Below are positions 41,561 through 51,300 of a DNA stretch of 51,783 nucleotides, piece after piece (within the stretch, counting starts at the first letter, position 1; each line of letters opens with the position of its first letter). Where the stretch lies: the NCBI RefSeq assembly GCF_030317115.1, contig NZ_JASZYF010000035.1:1-51783 (forward strand). Reading direction: 5' to 3'. Source of the stretch: Variovorax gracilis. Lineage in GTDB: Bacteria; Pseudomonadota; Gammaproteobacteria; Burkholderiales; Burkholderiaceae_C. Position numbers and translations under genes: made by a program. The notes beneath the pieces are model-generated. The model worked only from the letters and a program-made list of their open reading frames with translations, ran no database searches and had not been told where the DNA came from.

Positions 41561-43806
41561 ACGCGACCGTCGCCGCCAGCTTGCAGCACCCCGCGTTGCT
41601 GAGTGGCGGCTGCGGCCTGCCCGCGCCGGAACTGCAGCGCCTCGATGCGCTGATCGAACGCGCCATCCTGCGGTTGCGGGCGCGCTACCAGTTGTCGCTG
41701 GATGAATTGCGCGGGCTGTACATCAGCGACGAACAGGTCGATGCGCTGATCGCGGCTCCGACCGCGCAAGGCGCCGCCGGCCCAGACCTGGACAAGCTCG
41801 AACGCCGCCTTGCAGCGCTGCACACGGCAATGCAGCGGGCCGAGCCTGATGCGTCACCCTGGCAGCAACTGCTCGCCGCCCAGCACCTCAGCCGCGCCGA
41901 AGCCGACGTGCTGCTCGCCGCGCTCGCGCCCGAGCTCGACCCGCGCTACGGCCCGCTGCTGGCCTACTTGAACGACGATGCGGCGCGGCGCTGGGCCACA
42001 CCCGAACTGGCCGCGCGGCTGTTCGGTGATGACCCGGTGCAGGAGCACGCGCTGCGCGCCGCCGCGTCGCCCGGCGGGCGGCTGTTCGAGCGGGGGCTGA
42101 TCGAATGGCACCCCGCCGCGCGCGACGCACCGGCGCGCGCCCAACGCGGCCTGCGCGTCGCGCCGCCCTTGGCTGACTGGCTCGCCGGGCTGCCGTATGC
42201 CGACGAGCGGCTGGCAGCTGCGGCGCGCTGGTGGTGGCCGGCGGCAACGCCGCGCCTGCCGCTCGGCGGCGCACTTGGCCAGCGCCTGGCGTGGCTGGCC
42301 GGCGCGCTGCACGACGGTGCGCCGTGGCCGCTGGTCAGCCTGGCCGGCGCCGATCCGGCCGAAGCGCTTGCGGTCGCGCACGAGCTGTTCGCGCGCGCCG
42401 AGAGGCCGGCGTTGCAGATCGACCTGCAGGCGCTGCGCGGTTCGCCGACGGCGGACGAGGTCGTGCAGGCGGCGCGGCTCGCGAACACGCTGTTCGGCGT
42501 CGGGCTGATCCTCGCACCGGCGTCGGCGCTGCTGTCGGGCGGCGCCGAGCCGGCGGCAGTCTTCGAGGCCGGCCATGCGCTGGCCGAGCTGTGCGCGCAG
42601 GCGAACGGCGTCGTGCTGATCGACACCGAGCGCCGCGCCGGCAGCCGGCTGCTCGCCGACGCCGGGCGCCGCGAGGTGCTGGAGCTGCGCCTGGGCGACC
42701 CGCCGCTGGCCGAGCGCAGCGCGGCCTGGCAGGCGGCGCTGGGCGGCGCCGGCGCGGCCGTCGACGCGGCGGTGCTGGCCGAACGCTTCACGCTCGGCCC
42801 GGCGCGCATCGCGCAGACGCTCGCGGTGGCGCGCCGCAGCGCCGCGCTCGAAGGCTGCCCGCAGCTTGACACCCGTGGCGTACTCGACGCGGCACGCGCC
42901 GTCTGCGCCGCCGCCAGCTCGGACGTGACGCGCAGCGTGCAGACTGTGTTCGAGTGGGACGACCTGGTGCTGCCGCCGACCGTGCATGCGCGGCTGCACG
43001 ACATCGTGCGCGCCGTCGAGCTGCGCGGCCGGGTGCTCGAGCAGTGGGGCTTCGGCCGTCGCCTCGGCGCGCAGCGCGGGCTCAAGACGATGTTCGCCGG
43101 CGCCAGCGGCACCGGCAAGAGCATGGCCGCCGCGCTAATCGCGAAGACACTGGCGCTGGACCTGCACCGCGTCGAGTTGTCCGGCATCGTCTCCAAGTAC
43201 ATCGGCGAGACCGAGAAGAACCTCGACCGCGCGTTCGACGCGGCGCGCAGCGGCAACGCGATCCTGTTCATCGACGAAGCCGATGCGCTGTTCGGCAAGC
43301 GCTCCGAGGTCAAGGACGCGCACGACCGTTATGCCAACGTCGAGACCGCCTACTTGCTGCAGAAGATGGAGGACCACGACGGCGTCGTGATCCTCGCGAC
43401 CAACCTCGCCAACAACATCGACGGCGCGTTCTCGCGCCGCATGCATTTCGTCGTCGAGTTCCCGCTGCCCGACGTGCCGCGCCGCGAGCGCCTGTGGCGC
43501 GGCATGTTCCCGCCGGCCGCGCCGCTGGGCGCCGACGTCGACTTCGGCTTCCTGGCGCGCCAGTTCAGCTTCGCCGGTGGCGACATCCGCAACATCGTGC
43601 TCGACGCCAGCTTCGCCGCCGCCCAGGCCGACGAGCCGATCACGATGGCGCAGTTGCTGCGCGCGGTGGCGCGGCAGTACGCGAAGCGGGGGAAGGTGGC
43701 GAGCGTGGCGGAGTTTCGGGAGTACCACGCGCTGTTGACGTCGAGTGCCGACGGCGCGAGCTCCGAGCCTTCCGCCGACACCCGGCGACACGGGCTGAAC
43801 CGGTGA
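41557..43806 (+). CDS. eCIS AAA+ ATPase (Pvc15-like)
   Basis: A 749-residue protein. A helical N-terminal region of about 450 residues contains a degenerate second P-loop-like domain and is followed by a classical AAA+ core: Walker A GASGTGKS (about 515-522), Walker B ILFIDEAD (about 568-575), sensor ILATNLANNIDGAFSRRMHF with paired Arg, and the small helical lid with ARQFSFAGGDIRNIVLDASF. Pvc15-type ATPases are linked to assembly or cargo loading. Overlaps the preceding and the following genes, both DUF4157 proteins, supporting a loading role. All motifs are intact. Confidence 0.9.
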   Translation: MNATVAASLQHPALLSGGCGLPAPELQRLDALIERAILRLRARYQLSLDELRGLYISDEQVDALIAAPTAQGAAGPDLDKLERRLAALHTAMQRAEPDASPWQQLLAAQHLSRAEADVLLAALAPELDPRYGPLLAYLNDDAARRWATPELAARLFGDDPVQEHALRAAASPGGRLFERGLIEWHPAARDAPARAQRGLRVAPPLADWLAGLPYADERLAAAARWWWPAATPRLPLGGALGQRLAWLAGALHDGAPWPLVSLAGADPAEALAVAHELFARAERPALQIDLQALRGSPTADEVVQAARLANTLFGVGLILAPASALLSGGAEPAAVFEAGHALAELCAQANGVVLIDTERRAGSRLLADAGRREVLELRLGDPPLAERSAAWQAALGGAGAAVDAAVLAERFTLGPARIAQTLAVARRSAALEGCPQLDTRGVLDAARAVCAAASSDVTRSVQTVFEWDDLVLPPTVHARLHDIVRAVELRGRVLEQWGFGRRLGAQRGLKTMFAGASGTGKSMAAALIAKTLALDLHRVELSGIVSKYIGETEKNLDRAFDAARSGNAILFIDEADALFGKRSEVKDAHDRYANVETAYLLQKMEDHDGVVILATNLANNIDGAFSRRMHFVVEFPLPDVPRRERLWRGMFPPAAPLGADVDFGFLARQFSFAGGDIRNIVLDASFAAAQADEPITMAQLLRAVARQYAKRGKVASVAEFREYHALLTSSADGASSEPSADTRRHGLNR

Positions 43807-46800
43807 TGGACAAGGTGCGTGCCCATGCGCCGGCGAAGCCGGCGCCAGCCACCCGCTCGGCGTTGACGCCTCGCCCTTGTAGCGCCGACGCGGACTCGGC
43901 GCGCGCATGCGGTGCGCAGCCGCTGGGCAACCAAGCGCTGCAGCGCGCTGCGCGCGCAGCCGGCGTGCAGCGCACCGCCGCGCCCGCGTTGCTGCAGCGC
44001 CAATGCGCGGCCTGTGCCGCGCAGCACGAAGGAGACGAGCGTCTGCCCGATGTACAGCCGGCACGCGGGTCGGGCAACAGCGGCAGCGGCGTGTTGGACG
44101 AAGCCTCTGCCAACGAGGTCGTCGCAGTGCAGCGCGGCGGCGGCGCGCCGCTGGCACCGGCGCAGCGCGCCTATTTCGAGCCGCGCTTCGGCCGCGATTT
44201 CGGCGACGTGCGCGTGCACACCGGCGACCGAGCAGCGCGCAGCGCGCAGTCGCTGGCGGCGCGTGCCTACACCGCCGGCAGCGACGTGGTCTTCGCCGCC
44301 GGCGAATTCACCCCCGACAGCAGCGGCGGGCGCAAGCTGCTCGCGCACGAGCTGGCGCACATCGTTCAGCAGCGCGCCGGCGTGCGACTGAAGGGTGGCA
44401 TCGGCGTCGATGGCGACGAACACGAGCGCCAGGCCGATGCGGTCGCCGAGCGTGTCGCTGCGGGCCGCAGCGCCCGGTTCCTGCTGCGCGGCCTGCACGA
44501 CGGCCGGGCGGCGCCGGCGCGCACGCCCGTGCAGCGCAACGGCGCCGACGTGCATGCGACGGAAACGAAGTCCGCGTTCGCCGCGCGCGTGCACGCCAAA
44601 GCCATTGATCGTCTGACGCGCAACATCGGCGCGCTCGACCGGTGGGCCGACTACATCGGCTCGATGCAGGGTTTTCAACTGCAGGCGCAGCTGCTCACCG
44701 GCATGGCAGTCGAGTTCGCCACCGTCGCGGCGCCGACGCCGGCCGGGCGCGAACGTTTCGAAACCTTCGCCTCGACGCACAACGACGCCGAGCGCGACTT
44801 CGAGGCCTCGCGGTTGGATGTCGACGCCCCGTATCGCGAGCGCTCCGGCAGTTTCATGGGATTCCTGGCCAGCCAGACGCAGGGCCACTGGACCTCGCCA
44901 TCGGTCGCCGAAGGGCTGCAGGTCATCGCCGGCGACCGCAGCCGCGAGTCGCTGGCGGCGCCGCAATGGGTACCGGCGGACCCGCGCTACAGCGAGTACG
45001 CCGGCGCGATCCGGCGCTTCCAAAGCGGCGAGAGCGGCGGCTGCCAGACCTGCCACGACATCAACTTCGCCTGGCAGCGCACCGCCGAACGCTGGGGCGA
45101 CCCGCTCCCGCGCGGTGACCTGTTCAGCACGCTGCACGACCGCCCGCTGCCGGGCGGCAGCGCGTTCGGCGGCGGTGCGTTGAGCAGCGGCGATCGCGAA
45201 GCGTTGGGGCGCTTCATCACGGGTCTGCACGCCCCAGGCAGCGGCGACGCCGCTGCGCCGAGCGCGACGCTGCTCGCTGCTGTCGCGCCACCGGTGGCGA
45301 CCGATGCGGCCGGCGCGACGGGCGCGGGCGGCGCGGCAGCAGCGGCGCCGAACCCCTTCGTTCCCGACACCCCGCTGCCGAAGGGGGTCGAGACACCGCC
45401 GGCGCGCACCGACCTGTGCGGCATGTTGCCGCCGGCCGAAGACGCTGAACGCAACCCTGATCTGGCATCGTGGGGCCCGGGTTCGGCAATCGTCGCCGAT
45501 GTCGTGCGCCGCCTCGACGCGGTACTGACGCCGCTCGGACCGCGCGGCTATCGCGTGCTCGGCCCCACCCATTTCGATTTGCTCTACCGCATGACGCCCG
45601 AAGGCATGGAAGGCGTTCGCGACGGCATCGTCGCGCGCATCCACGACCGCCAGGGCGACTATCGCAAGCTGAGCGCCGACATCCGGGCCGGCAGCATGCC
45701 TTACGAGGAGCTGTGCCCGATCGTCGACGAGTTGCTGCCCAGCACCAATGCGCTGGTGCGCATGCAGGCGCTGGACGATGTGCACCGCTGGCAAACGCGC
45801 GAACTGGTGCTGACCGTGCTCGAGCTGACCTTGATCGCACTGAGTTTCCTGGTGCCGCCGCTGGCCGTGGTGACGGTGCCGGCGGGGATTGCGCTCGGCC
45901 TGGCGCGTGCCTCGCTCGGTTTCGACCAGCGGCGGCAGGGTCGGCAGTGGAGCCAGGCCATCGGCAGCGGCCTTGTCTCGCTGACGCAGCAGGCCGAAGC
46001 GCCCGGTCTGGTCGAGCGCGGCAACAAGAACATCGGCTTCGGCCTGCTGTCGGCAGGGCTGTCCGGGCTGGGCACCTTCAGGCTGGTGCAGGAAGCCGCC
46101 GCCAGTGCGCGGCTGATGCGCGCGCTCGAAGAAGGCGCGGTCATCACCCACGCGGCCTATCCGGGTGTGCGGCTGCTGGCGCGGCAAGGCCGACTGCTGC
46201 TGATCACCGACACCGGGGAGGTGCTCGGCTTCGGCATGATCCGCAACGGCCAGCTGTTCTGGTCGCCGCTGCGTGTGCCCTATGCGGGCGCAGGCGGCGC
46301 GGCCGATGCCGCCGGCACCGGCTCGGCGCTGGTGCCGGCCGGTCCCAGCGCGTTGGTCCCTTTCGCGCCCGGCGGCGGCTTCGCAGGGACGAGCGGGCTC
46401 GTGCCCTACACGGGAGGCGGTGGCCCGCTGCTGGCGCCGTGGACCGGCGGTGGGGGCGGTGCCGGCGTACTGGCGCCGTGGCGCACGCCGCTGGCCTTGA
46501 CCGCCGGTGCGAGCCGCGCGCCGCTGCTGCTCGGCTCCGGACGCGGCGCGTTCCCGATGCTGACCGGTGGCCCGCGGTCACCGCTGCTGCTGGCAGCGCC
46601 GCCGTACGAGAACTTCGCCGACCTCGGCACGCAACTGGCCGCGCAGCCGGGCAGCGGCTTCGGCGAGTCGCTGGTCTGGAGCGTCACCCCCGGCGGCACG
46701 GTCTTCGCCACGCCGCCGTTGTCCGGCGTGCCGCTGTATGCGCCCGACGCGATGCTGCCGCCGGCGAGCTACTTCGCCGGCGGCGGCCAGTCGCGGCCGT

Positions 46801-47276
46801 GGACGCTGTCGGGGCCGCTGCGCGAACCGTACACGCCCTTCGACGTGCTGCCGGGGCAGTCGGCGACGAGCCGCAGCTTGTCGCAGGTGCGCTCGGCACG
46901 CGGCCCGAACTTGCGCGGGACGGCCGGCGAACAGCACATCGCCGAACTCAGCGGCGGCGAGCGTGAAGTGACTTTGCAACTGCCCGCCGACCTCGCGCGC
47001 CGCTCCGACGTCATCAGCCCGACGATCGCCGGCGGCGTCAACCAGGAAGTGAAGAACTACCTGCGCTACATCGGCCGCGGCGGCCCGGCGCGCGAGGTGC
47101 CCTGGAGCCGCTTCATGCAGACCGAGATCGACCGCGACGCGATGATCATGTTCTATTACAACCAGCAGGCCGTGTGGGTGTTCACCGATGCGCCGCCATC
47201 TGCGGCGCTGATTCAGGCGCTCGACCAAGCCGGCATTCCGTACATCATTGCCGCCGACCGGTTGCCGCTACCCTGA
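43806..47276 (+). CDS. DUF4157 effector with C-terminal PD-(D/E)xK nuclease-like domain
   Basis: A 1156-residue modular protein. DUF4157 lies at about 118-190 (FEPRFGRDFGDVRVHTGDRA, RKLLAHELAHIVQQ, with HELAH). A CxxCH motif sits near 413-417. A hydrophobic stretch (about 668-700, LTVLELTLIALSFLVPPLAV) could insert in a membrane. A Gly/Pro-rich linker follows. The last 125 residues resemble a restriction-endonuclease-fold toxin: GTAGEQHIAELSGGE, then D in RRSDVISPT and EVK in VNQEVKNYLRY, then QTEIDRD. The layout (loading or peptidase domain, membrane segment, toxic tip) is that of polymorphic toxins. It lies last in the operon, so it is a probable cargo. Its nuclease function is inferred. 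No immunity gene is recognised next to it. Confidence 0.68.
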   Translation: MDKVRAHAPAKPAPATRSALTPRPCSADADSARACGAQPLGNQALQRAARAAGVQRTAAPALLQRQCAACAAQHEGDERLPDVQPARGSGNSGSGVLDEASANEVVAVQRGGGAPLAPAQRAYFEPRFGRDFGDVRVHTGDRAARSAQSLAARAYTAGSDVVFAAGEFTPDSSGGRKLLAHELAHIVQQRAGVRLKGGIGVDGDEHERQADAVAERVAAGRSARFLLRGLHDGRAAPARTPVQRNGADVHATETKSAFAARVHAKAIDRLTRNIGALDRWADYIGSMQGFQLQAQLLTGMAVEFATVAAPTPAGRERFETFASTHNDAERDFEASRLDVDAPYRERSGSFMGFLASQTQGHWTSPSVAEGLQVIAGDRSRESLAAPQWVPADPRYSEYAGAIRRFQSGESGGCQTCHDINFAWQRTAERWGDPLPRGDLFSTLHDRPLPGGSAFGGGALSSGDREALGRFITGLHAPGSGDAAAPSATLLAAVAPPVATDAAGATGAGGAAAAAPNPFVPDTPLPKGVETPPARTDLCGMLPPAEDAERNPDLASWGPGSAIVADVVRRLDAVLTPLGPRGYRVLGPTHFDLLYRMTPEGMEGVRDGIVARIHDRQGDYRKLSADIRAGSMPYEELCPIVDELLPSTNALVRMQALDDVHRWQTRELVLTVLELTLIALSFLVPPLAVVTVPAGIALGLARASLGFDQRRQGRQWSQAIGSGLVSLTQQAEAPGLVERGNKNIGFGLLSAGLSGLGTFRLVQEAAASARLMRALEEGAVITHAAYPGVRLLARQGRLLLITDTGEVLGFGMIRNGQLFWSPLRVPYAGAGGAADAAGTGSALVPAGPSALVPFAPGGGFAGTSGLVPYTGGGGPLLAPWTGGGGGAGVLAPWRTPLALTAGASRAPLLLGSGRGAFPMLTGGPRSPLLLAAPPYENFADLGTQLAAQPGSGFGESLVWSVTPGGTVFATPPLSGVPLYAPDAMLPPASYFAGGGQSRPWTLSGPLREPYTPFDVLPGQSATSRSLSQVRSARGPNLRGTAGEQHIAELSGGEREVTLQLPADLARRSDVISPTIAGGVNQEVKNYLRYIGRGGPAREVPWSRFMQTEIDRDAMIMFYYNQQAVWVFTDAPPSAALIQALDQAGIPYIIAADRLPLP

Positions 47277-47287
47277 AATACGATCCC

Positions 47288-49256
47288 TCACGGTGAGCCA
47301 CCGCCGGCAGGTGCGGGCGTCAGACGCACGCCGCCGGAGCCGGCTGCCGAGCTGTCGCTGTCGTCCTCGGTGAGCACGTACACGCCGTAGACGATCCCCC
47401 CGTAGATCACGGTGCCGATGGCCGCTTCGGTGACCATCTGGCTCAGGGTGACATAGCCGTTGGCGATCGGAAAACGTACGCCTTCGGGAATGCCCTTCAG
47501 GCCGTTGACCTTCATCTGCGCACGTGTTTCGGCCAGTGCCTCCTCGACGTACTGCAGCAACGCCGAACGCTGGTACCCGTTCATACGGATACTTGCGCGC
47601 AGGTTGCGCAGCGGTCTGAACTTCGGCGAGAAGAATGAATGAACCTCCTCGTGGTAGCGCACAAGCGCCCGGTCGGCCGCGCTGCCCTTGCTCGACACGG
47701 TGATGTTGCCGAAGGGGTCGGTGAAGCCTTCGCCGGCCGGCAGGGGCGGGTCTTGCGTCACGGTGGTCTTGCCCTTGAACGCCGTGCGCACGCCGAAGAC
47801 TGTGGCCACCATCTGGATGCCGCCGCCGACGCCGCCTTCCCAGCGCTCTTCCTCGCTGCGGTTCAACGGCGTGCCGGAAAGGACCGATTCATCGGTGGCG
47901 GCCTCGTAGATGCCGCTCACGCCGGTGGCGTCCCCCAGCGCAGCGCCGATGATGCCGAACAAGCCGCCTTTGCCGGTGGCCTTGGCTTCGGAGCGGCGGC
48001 TGAACCGCGAGTTGACGAAGCTGCCGGCGAGCAGCGCAGCGCCGATGGCCAGCGCCACCGTGCCCGCCGCCAAGAGGCGAGGCTGTCGAGCCAGGAATCT
48101 TCCTTGGCCATCTCGGGCCGGCGTAGTAGCGCTTCGAGCCGCGCGCGCAGTTCGGCCATGCGGCGCTCGATTTCGTGCTGGTCGGCAGAGAAGAGGAACG
48201 CCTGCAGCGAATCGAACTGCGCGCCGGCGGGAACGTCGAGTAGCAGGAAGTCGGCGCGTTCGGAACTGCTCATCGCCGTGCCCGGCTCGGCCATCAGGTT
48301 CGGAAGCCCGGAGGCCTGCACGAGCTGCTCGCGCTCTGCGCCGACACCGACAGCCGCATGTGGTAGGCGAAGCCATCAATCGCGCTTTGTCCGTCTAGCC
48401 GCATGCTGAGTACGCCGACGTTGCCGACCATGTCGAGCACTTCGTCGATGCCGGCCACCGGGTTGCCGCCGGTTTGCTGCGCCCAGCGTTCCATCGTGAA
48501 GTGCACGTTGCCGGCCATCTCGACAATGCAAATGCGGCCCTTGTCGTCGCGGAACTGGATGCTGCGGCTGTAGACGATGCGCATCGGGTAGGCCGGCACG
48601 TCCACCGGCGGGCCGATTTCGCGCAGCGGGTCGCGCGACACGGTGATCACGCTGACCATTGGGTTTCCGGTGTCCTGGATGATGCCGATGCGCGTGCTGC
48701 TGTAGATGCGCCCGCGCGCGCCGATGACCTCGGAATCGAGGTCGAAAGACTGCGAGCGCAACGTCCCTTGTTCGATCTGGACTTGGTTGACGTCGACGCG
48801 CGGCTTCGGCTCGCCCGGCCGTAGCTGCAGGCGCGCCGCGGCCTCGCGCTCGCGCTGGTTCACGGCCACCGTGTCGGGCATCCATGCCGGTGGTTCGTAG
48901 TTCAGTGTCATGCCCGGCGGCGCAGCGCGGCGCGGCGCATAAGGGCGGCCCTGCAGCAACCGCGCGGCGCCGGCATGCGCGTCGGCTTCGAGCTCGACGC
49001 GGCTGCCGAAGGGCCGACCGGCGGCGGCGAACTGCGAGCGGTGTACCGCTTCGTGAGCGCGAACGCGCGCGCCCAAGCCGCTGCTGTCGAGCCCGGGGGT
49101 GTAGGTGGTGACGCCATCGCGCGTGCGCGCCAGCGGTGCTGCCCGGCGCAGCACGCGCGGCACGCCAGCGCTGCGCGCCGGTGGTGTCGGCGTCAAGGCC
49201 ACCGTCGTAGCGGCGCCAGCGGCACAGCGCACGGGCGCGGCATGCGACGCGCGCAT
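47288..49256 (-). pseudogene. Second DUF4157-like effector, metallopeptidase C-terminus, two frameshifts
   Basis: Three successive frames read as one protein of about 656 residues. Frame A begins at 49256. It contains LGARVRAHEAVHRSQFAAAG (HEAVH, DUF4157-like) and ELEADAHAGA, and ends at 48294 shortly after a shift near 48335-48345. Frame C continues with LVQASGLPNLMAEPGTAMSS to about 48071, where a second shift occurs. The last frame then carries a membrane segment (LLAAGTVALAIGAALLAG), VRYHEEVHSFFSPKF with a second HExxH (near 47638-47652), YVEEALAETRAQM and a C-terminal hydrophobic hairpin. Adding one base at each junction makes the length divisible by three. It converges on the nuclease effector and starts 4 nt after the sigma-54 activator stop. 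The C-terminus resembles a peptidase-type toxin domain seen in T6SS effectors. Confidence 0.62.
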
Positions 49257-49260
49257 GGCT

Positions 49261-50742
49261 TCAGTCGCGCCGCACGGACTTGCCGTGGCCGTCGCTGTGG
49301 AAACGATTCGAATCGATGCTGTATTTGCGCATCAACTGCCAGAACGCCCGCCGATTCTTCGCCACCGAATCCGCTGCGTGCGTGATGTTGCCGTTGCACT
49401 GCGCCAGCGCGTTCTCGATGTAGCGCCGCTCGAACAGCGCGACCGCGCGAGCCTTGGCGGCCTGGAACGATTCGGCGTCGGGTGGGGCGGCGGGGGGCTG
49501 AGGCAGGTCCAGGTCGGCGGCGCGCAGCGTGTCGCCAGCGGCGAGCAGCACGCCGCGTTCGATCGCGTGCTCCAGCTCGCGCACGTTGCCGGGCCAGGCG
49601 TGTGCGCGCAGCCGTGCGCGGGCGTCGGCGGCGAGGCCTTCAACCGGGCGGCGGAACTGGCGCGCGTAACGCTCGACGAAGTGCAGCGCCAGCGCGATCA
49701 CATCGTCGCCGCGCTCGCGCAGCGCCGGCAGCGTCAGGCTCAGCACGTTCAGGCGGTAATACAGGTCGGTGCGGAACGCGCCGCGTTCGCACAGGCCGTG
49801 CAGGTCGCCGTTGCTCGCGCTGATAATGCGCACGTCGGCGCGCTGCACGCGGTTGCTACCGACCGCGCGGTACTCCTTGTCCTGCAAGAAGCGCAGCAGC
49901 TTGACCTGCGCCAGCGGCGGCAGGCTGTCGACCTCGTCGAGGAACAAGGTGCCGCCCTCGGCTTGCGCGACCAGGCCGATGCGGGTTTCGTGCGCGTTGG
50001 TGAACGCACCGCGCGCGTGGCCGAACAACTCGGCTTCGACAAGCTCGGCGGGAAGCGCCCCGCAGTTGATCGCGACCCACGGGTGGTCGGTTCGCGGGCT
50101 CAGGTAGTGCATGGCCTGTGCGACCAGTTCCTTGCCGGTGCCCGTCTCGCCGAGGACCAGCACGCCGGCTTCACATGCGGCGAACTTAAATATGCGATCG
50201 AGTTGCGCCAGGAAGGGCGGGCTCATGCCGATTAGGCTGGCGAGCTTGGGGTGGCGCGCCGGCATCGGACCGGCGGCGGCGGTGGACGCTTGCGGGGACG
50301 GCGCTGAACTTGTGCAGAGCTTCCACAGCCTGAGAAGCAGTTCTTCGCGCCGGCAGTCCCAGGGGATGAAGTCATGCGCCCCGCGTGCGAGTAACCCCCG
50401 CAAGAATGCCGGCTTTACTGAGCGCGTGACGAAGGCGATGGGCCTGCCTTTCGTATGGAGCGCCTCGATGATGCCCCTCGCCCAAGGAATGACGTCGCCG
50501 TTGACCAGTACTATCGTTGCGTGTATTGGCGGCTCGGACGCGGGCGCGTTTGAGGCGGGCCCGTTCGAGCACTCGCTCTCGGCGTTGGCGCATCTGTGCG
50601 ACCGGGTCTGTGACACAGGATGCTTTGCTGCCAAGACCACCGGGTGCAACACGAGGTCGTCTCGATGGCCGACATGACTTATCCACTCGGCAATCCAGCC
50701 CGAATGTCGCTCGTTCGCGATAACGGCGAGGTGCAACTGCAT
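49261..50742 (-). CDS. Sigma-54-dependent activator with unusual GAFTNA loop
   Basis: A 493-residue enhancer-binding protein. A degenerate receiver-like N-terminus (about 1-140, IVLVNGDVIPWARG in place of the phosphoacceptor strand) is followed by an AAA+ sigma-54 interaction domain: Walker A GETGTGKE, the loop GAFTNA where GAFTGA is usual, Walker B GGTLFLDEVDSLP, and R-finger FRTDLYYRLNVLSLTLPALR. A Fis-type HTH (ALAQCNGNITHAADSVAKNR) ends the protein. It activates sigma-54 RNA polymerase from a distant site. It lies at the end of the eCIS locus on the opposite strand, 4 nt upstream of the second effector gene, and is the natural candidate to drive the sigma-54-type promoter at 13359. Loss of the phosphoacceptor suggests a non-phosphorylated signal. 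Confidence 0.88.
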   Translation of the reverse strand: MQLHLAVIANERHSGWIAEWISHVGHRDDLVLHPVVLAAKHPVSQTRSHRCANAESECSNGPASNAPASEPPIHATIVLVNGDVIPWARGIIEALHTKGRPIAFVTRSVKPAFLRGLLARGAHDFIPWDCRREELLLRLWKLCTSSAPSPQASTAAAGPMPARHPKLASLIGMSPPFLAQLDRIFKFAACEAGVLVLGETGTGKELVAQAMHYLSPRTDHPWVAINCGALPAELVEAELFGHARGAFTNAHETRIGLVAQAEGGTLFLDEVDSLPPLAQVKLLRFLQDKEYRAVGSNRVQRADVRIISASNGDLHGLCERGAFRTDLYYRLNVLSLTLPALRERGDDVIALALHFVERYARQFRRPVEGLAADARARLRAHAWPGNVRELEHAIERGVLLAAGDTLRAADLDLPQPPAAPPDAESFQAAKARAVALFERRYIENALAQCNGNITHAADSVAKNRRAFWQLMRKYSIDSNRFHSDGHGKSVRRD

Positions 50743-51019
50743 GTTAAATGCCTGCTTGAGGCCAGATTCCGATGCGGGAGCGCGAGTTTAGTTGTGGTTT
50801 GCATGCGAGTCATCCCCTGGATCGCGGAGATGGTGGCTTTCCTGCCCGCCAGTCGGTCAAGCACCACCAGAGACGATCTGCAAACCAAGCCCGCCCGGGC
50901 TTGTTTACTTCGAATCGATCTTGTCGGCGTTGTCACGTTGACGGAGGCAAAGCGCAAAACCAGTAAGGCGGATTGCTGCTCAAAATGCAACGGACGGATT
51001 TTGGGCGCTGCCTGTGAAA
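50743..51019. other. Intergenic, no gene recognised
   Basis: The stretch lies between the activator start and the transposase remnant. No frame has a convincing product. The promoter for the activator must lie here, but I could not identify it. Confidence 0.4.
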
Positions 51020-51300
51020 AGACGCCACGATTCGAAGCGCGCGGCAACTGCCCACGATTGAGCGAGGCCCGCAGCAGGTGGCGCTTGAGCGCAAAGCGCT
51101 GGCGGATGGGACCGAAGCTTGCGAGAAAAGCGTGCGTGCGCTCGGGCTTGCGAAAGCCTCGCATGCGCCGCTCGCGCTCACGGGTGGGCTGATGACTGTT
51201 TTCGGCGCGGTTGTTCACGCGGGCGCAGGCCTTCAAGAACACGTGCCGCACATTCGCAAGCTCCGGGACCTCGGCCTTCGCGGCCGAGTAGCTGCGGTGG
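51020..51300 (-). pseudogene. IS6-family transposase 3' remnant
   Basis: About 90 C-terminal residues of an IS6-type transposase: SYSAAKAEVPELANVRHVF, NNRAENSHQPTRERERRMRG and FRKPERTHAFLASFGPIRQR. The NNRAENSHQPTRxRER motif is diagnostic and includes the catalytic Glu. The 5' part is missing. The reading begins right where the group II intron fragment ends, at 51300/51301, so this is the 3' exon of an intron insertion within the transposase gene. Confidence 0.8.

Noticed and set aside
13685..43806. Type VI secretion system or R-type pyocin/prophage
   Set aside because: There is no TssJLM membrane complex, ClpV-type ATPase, terminase, capsid, lysis or integrase gene. DUF4255 cap, DUF4157 proteins and Pvc15-like ATPase point to an eCIS.
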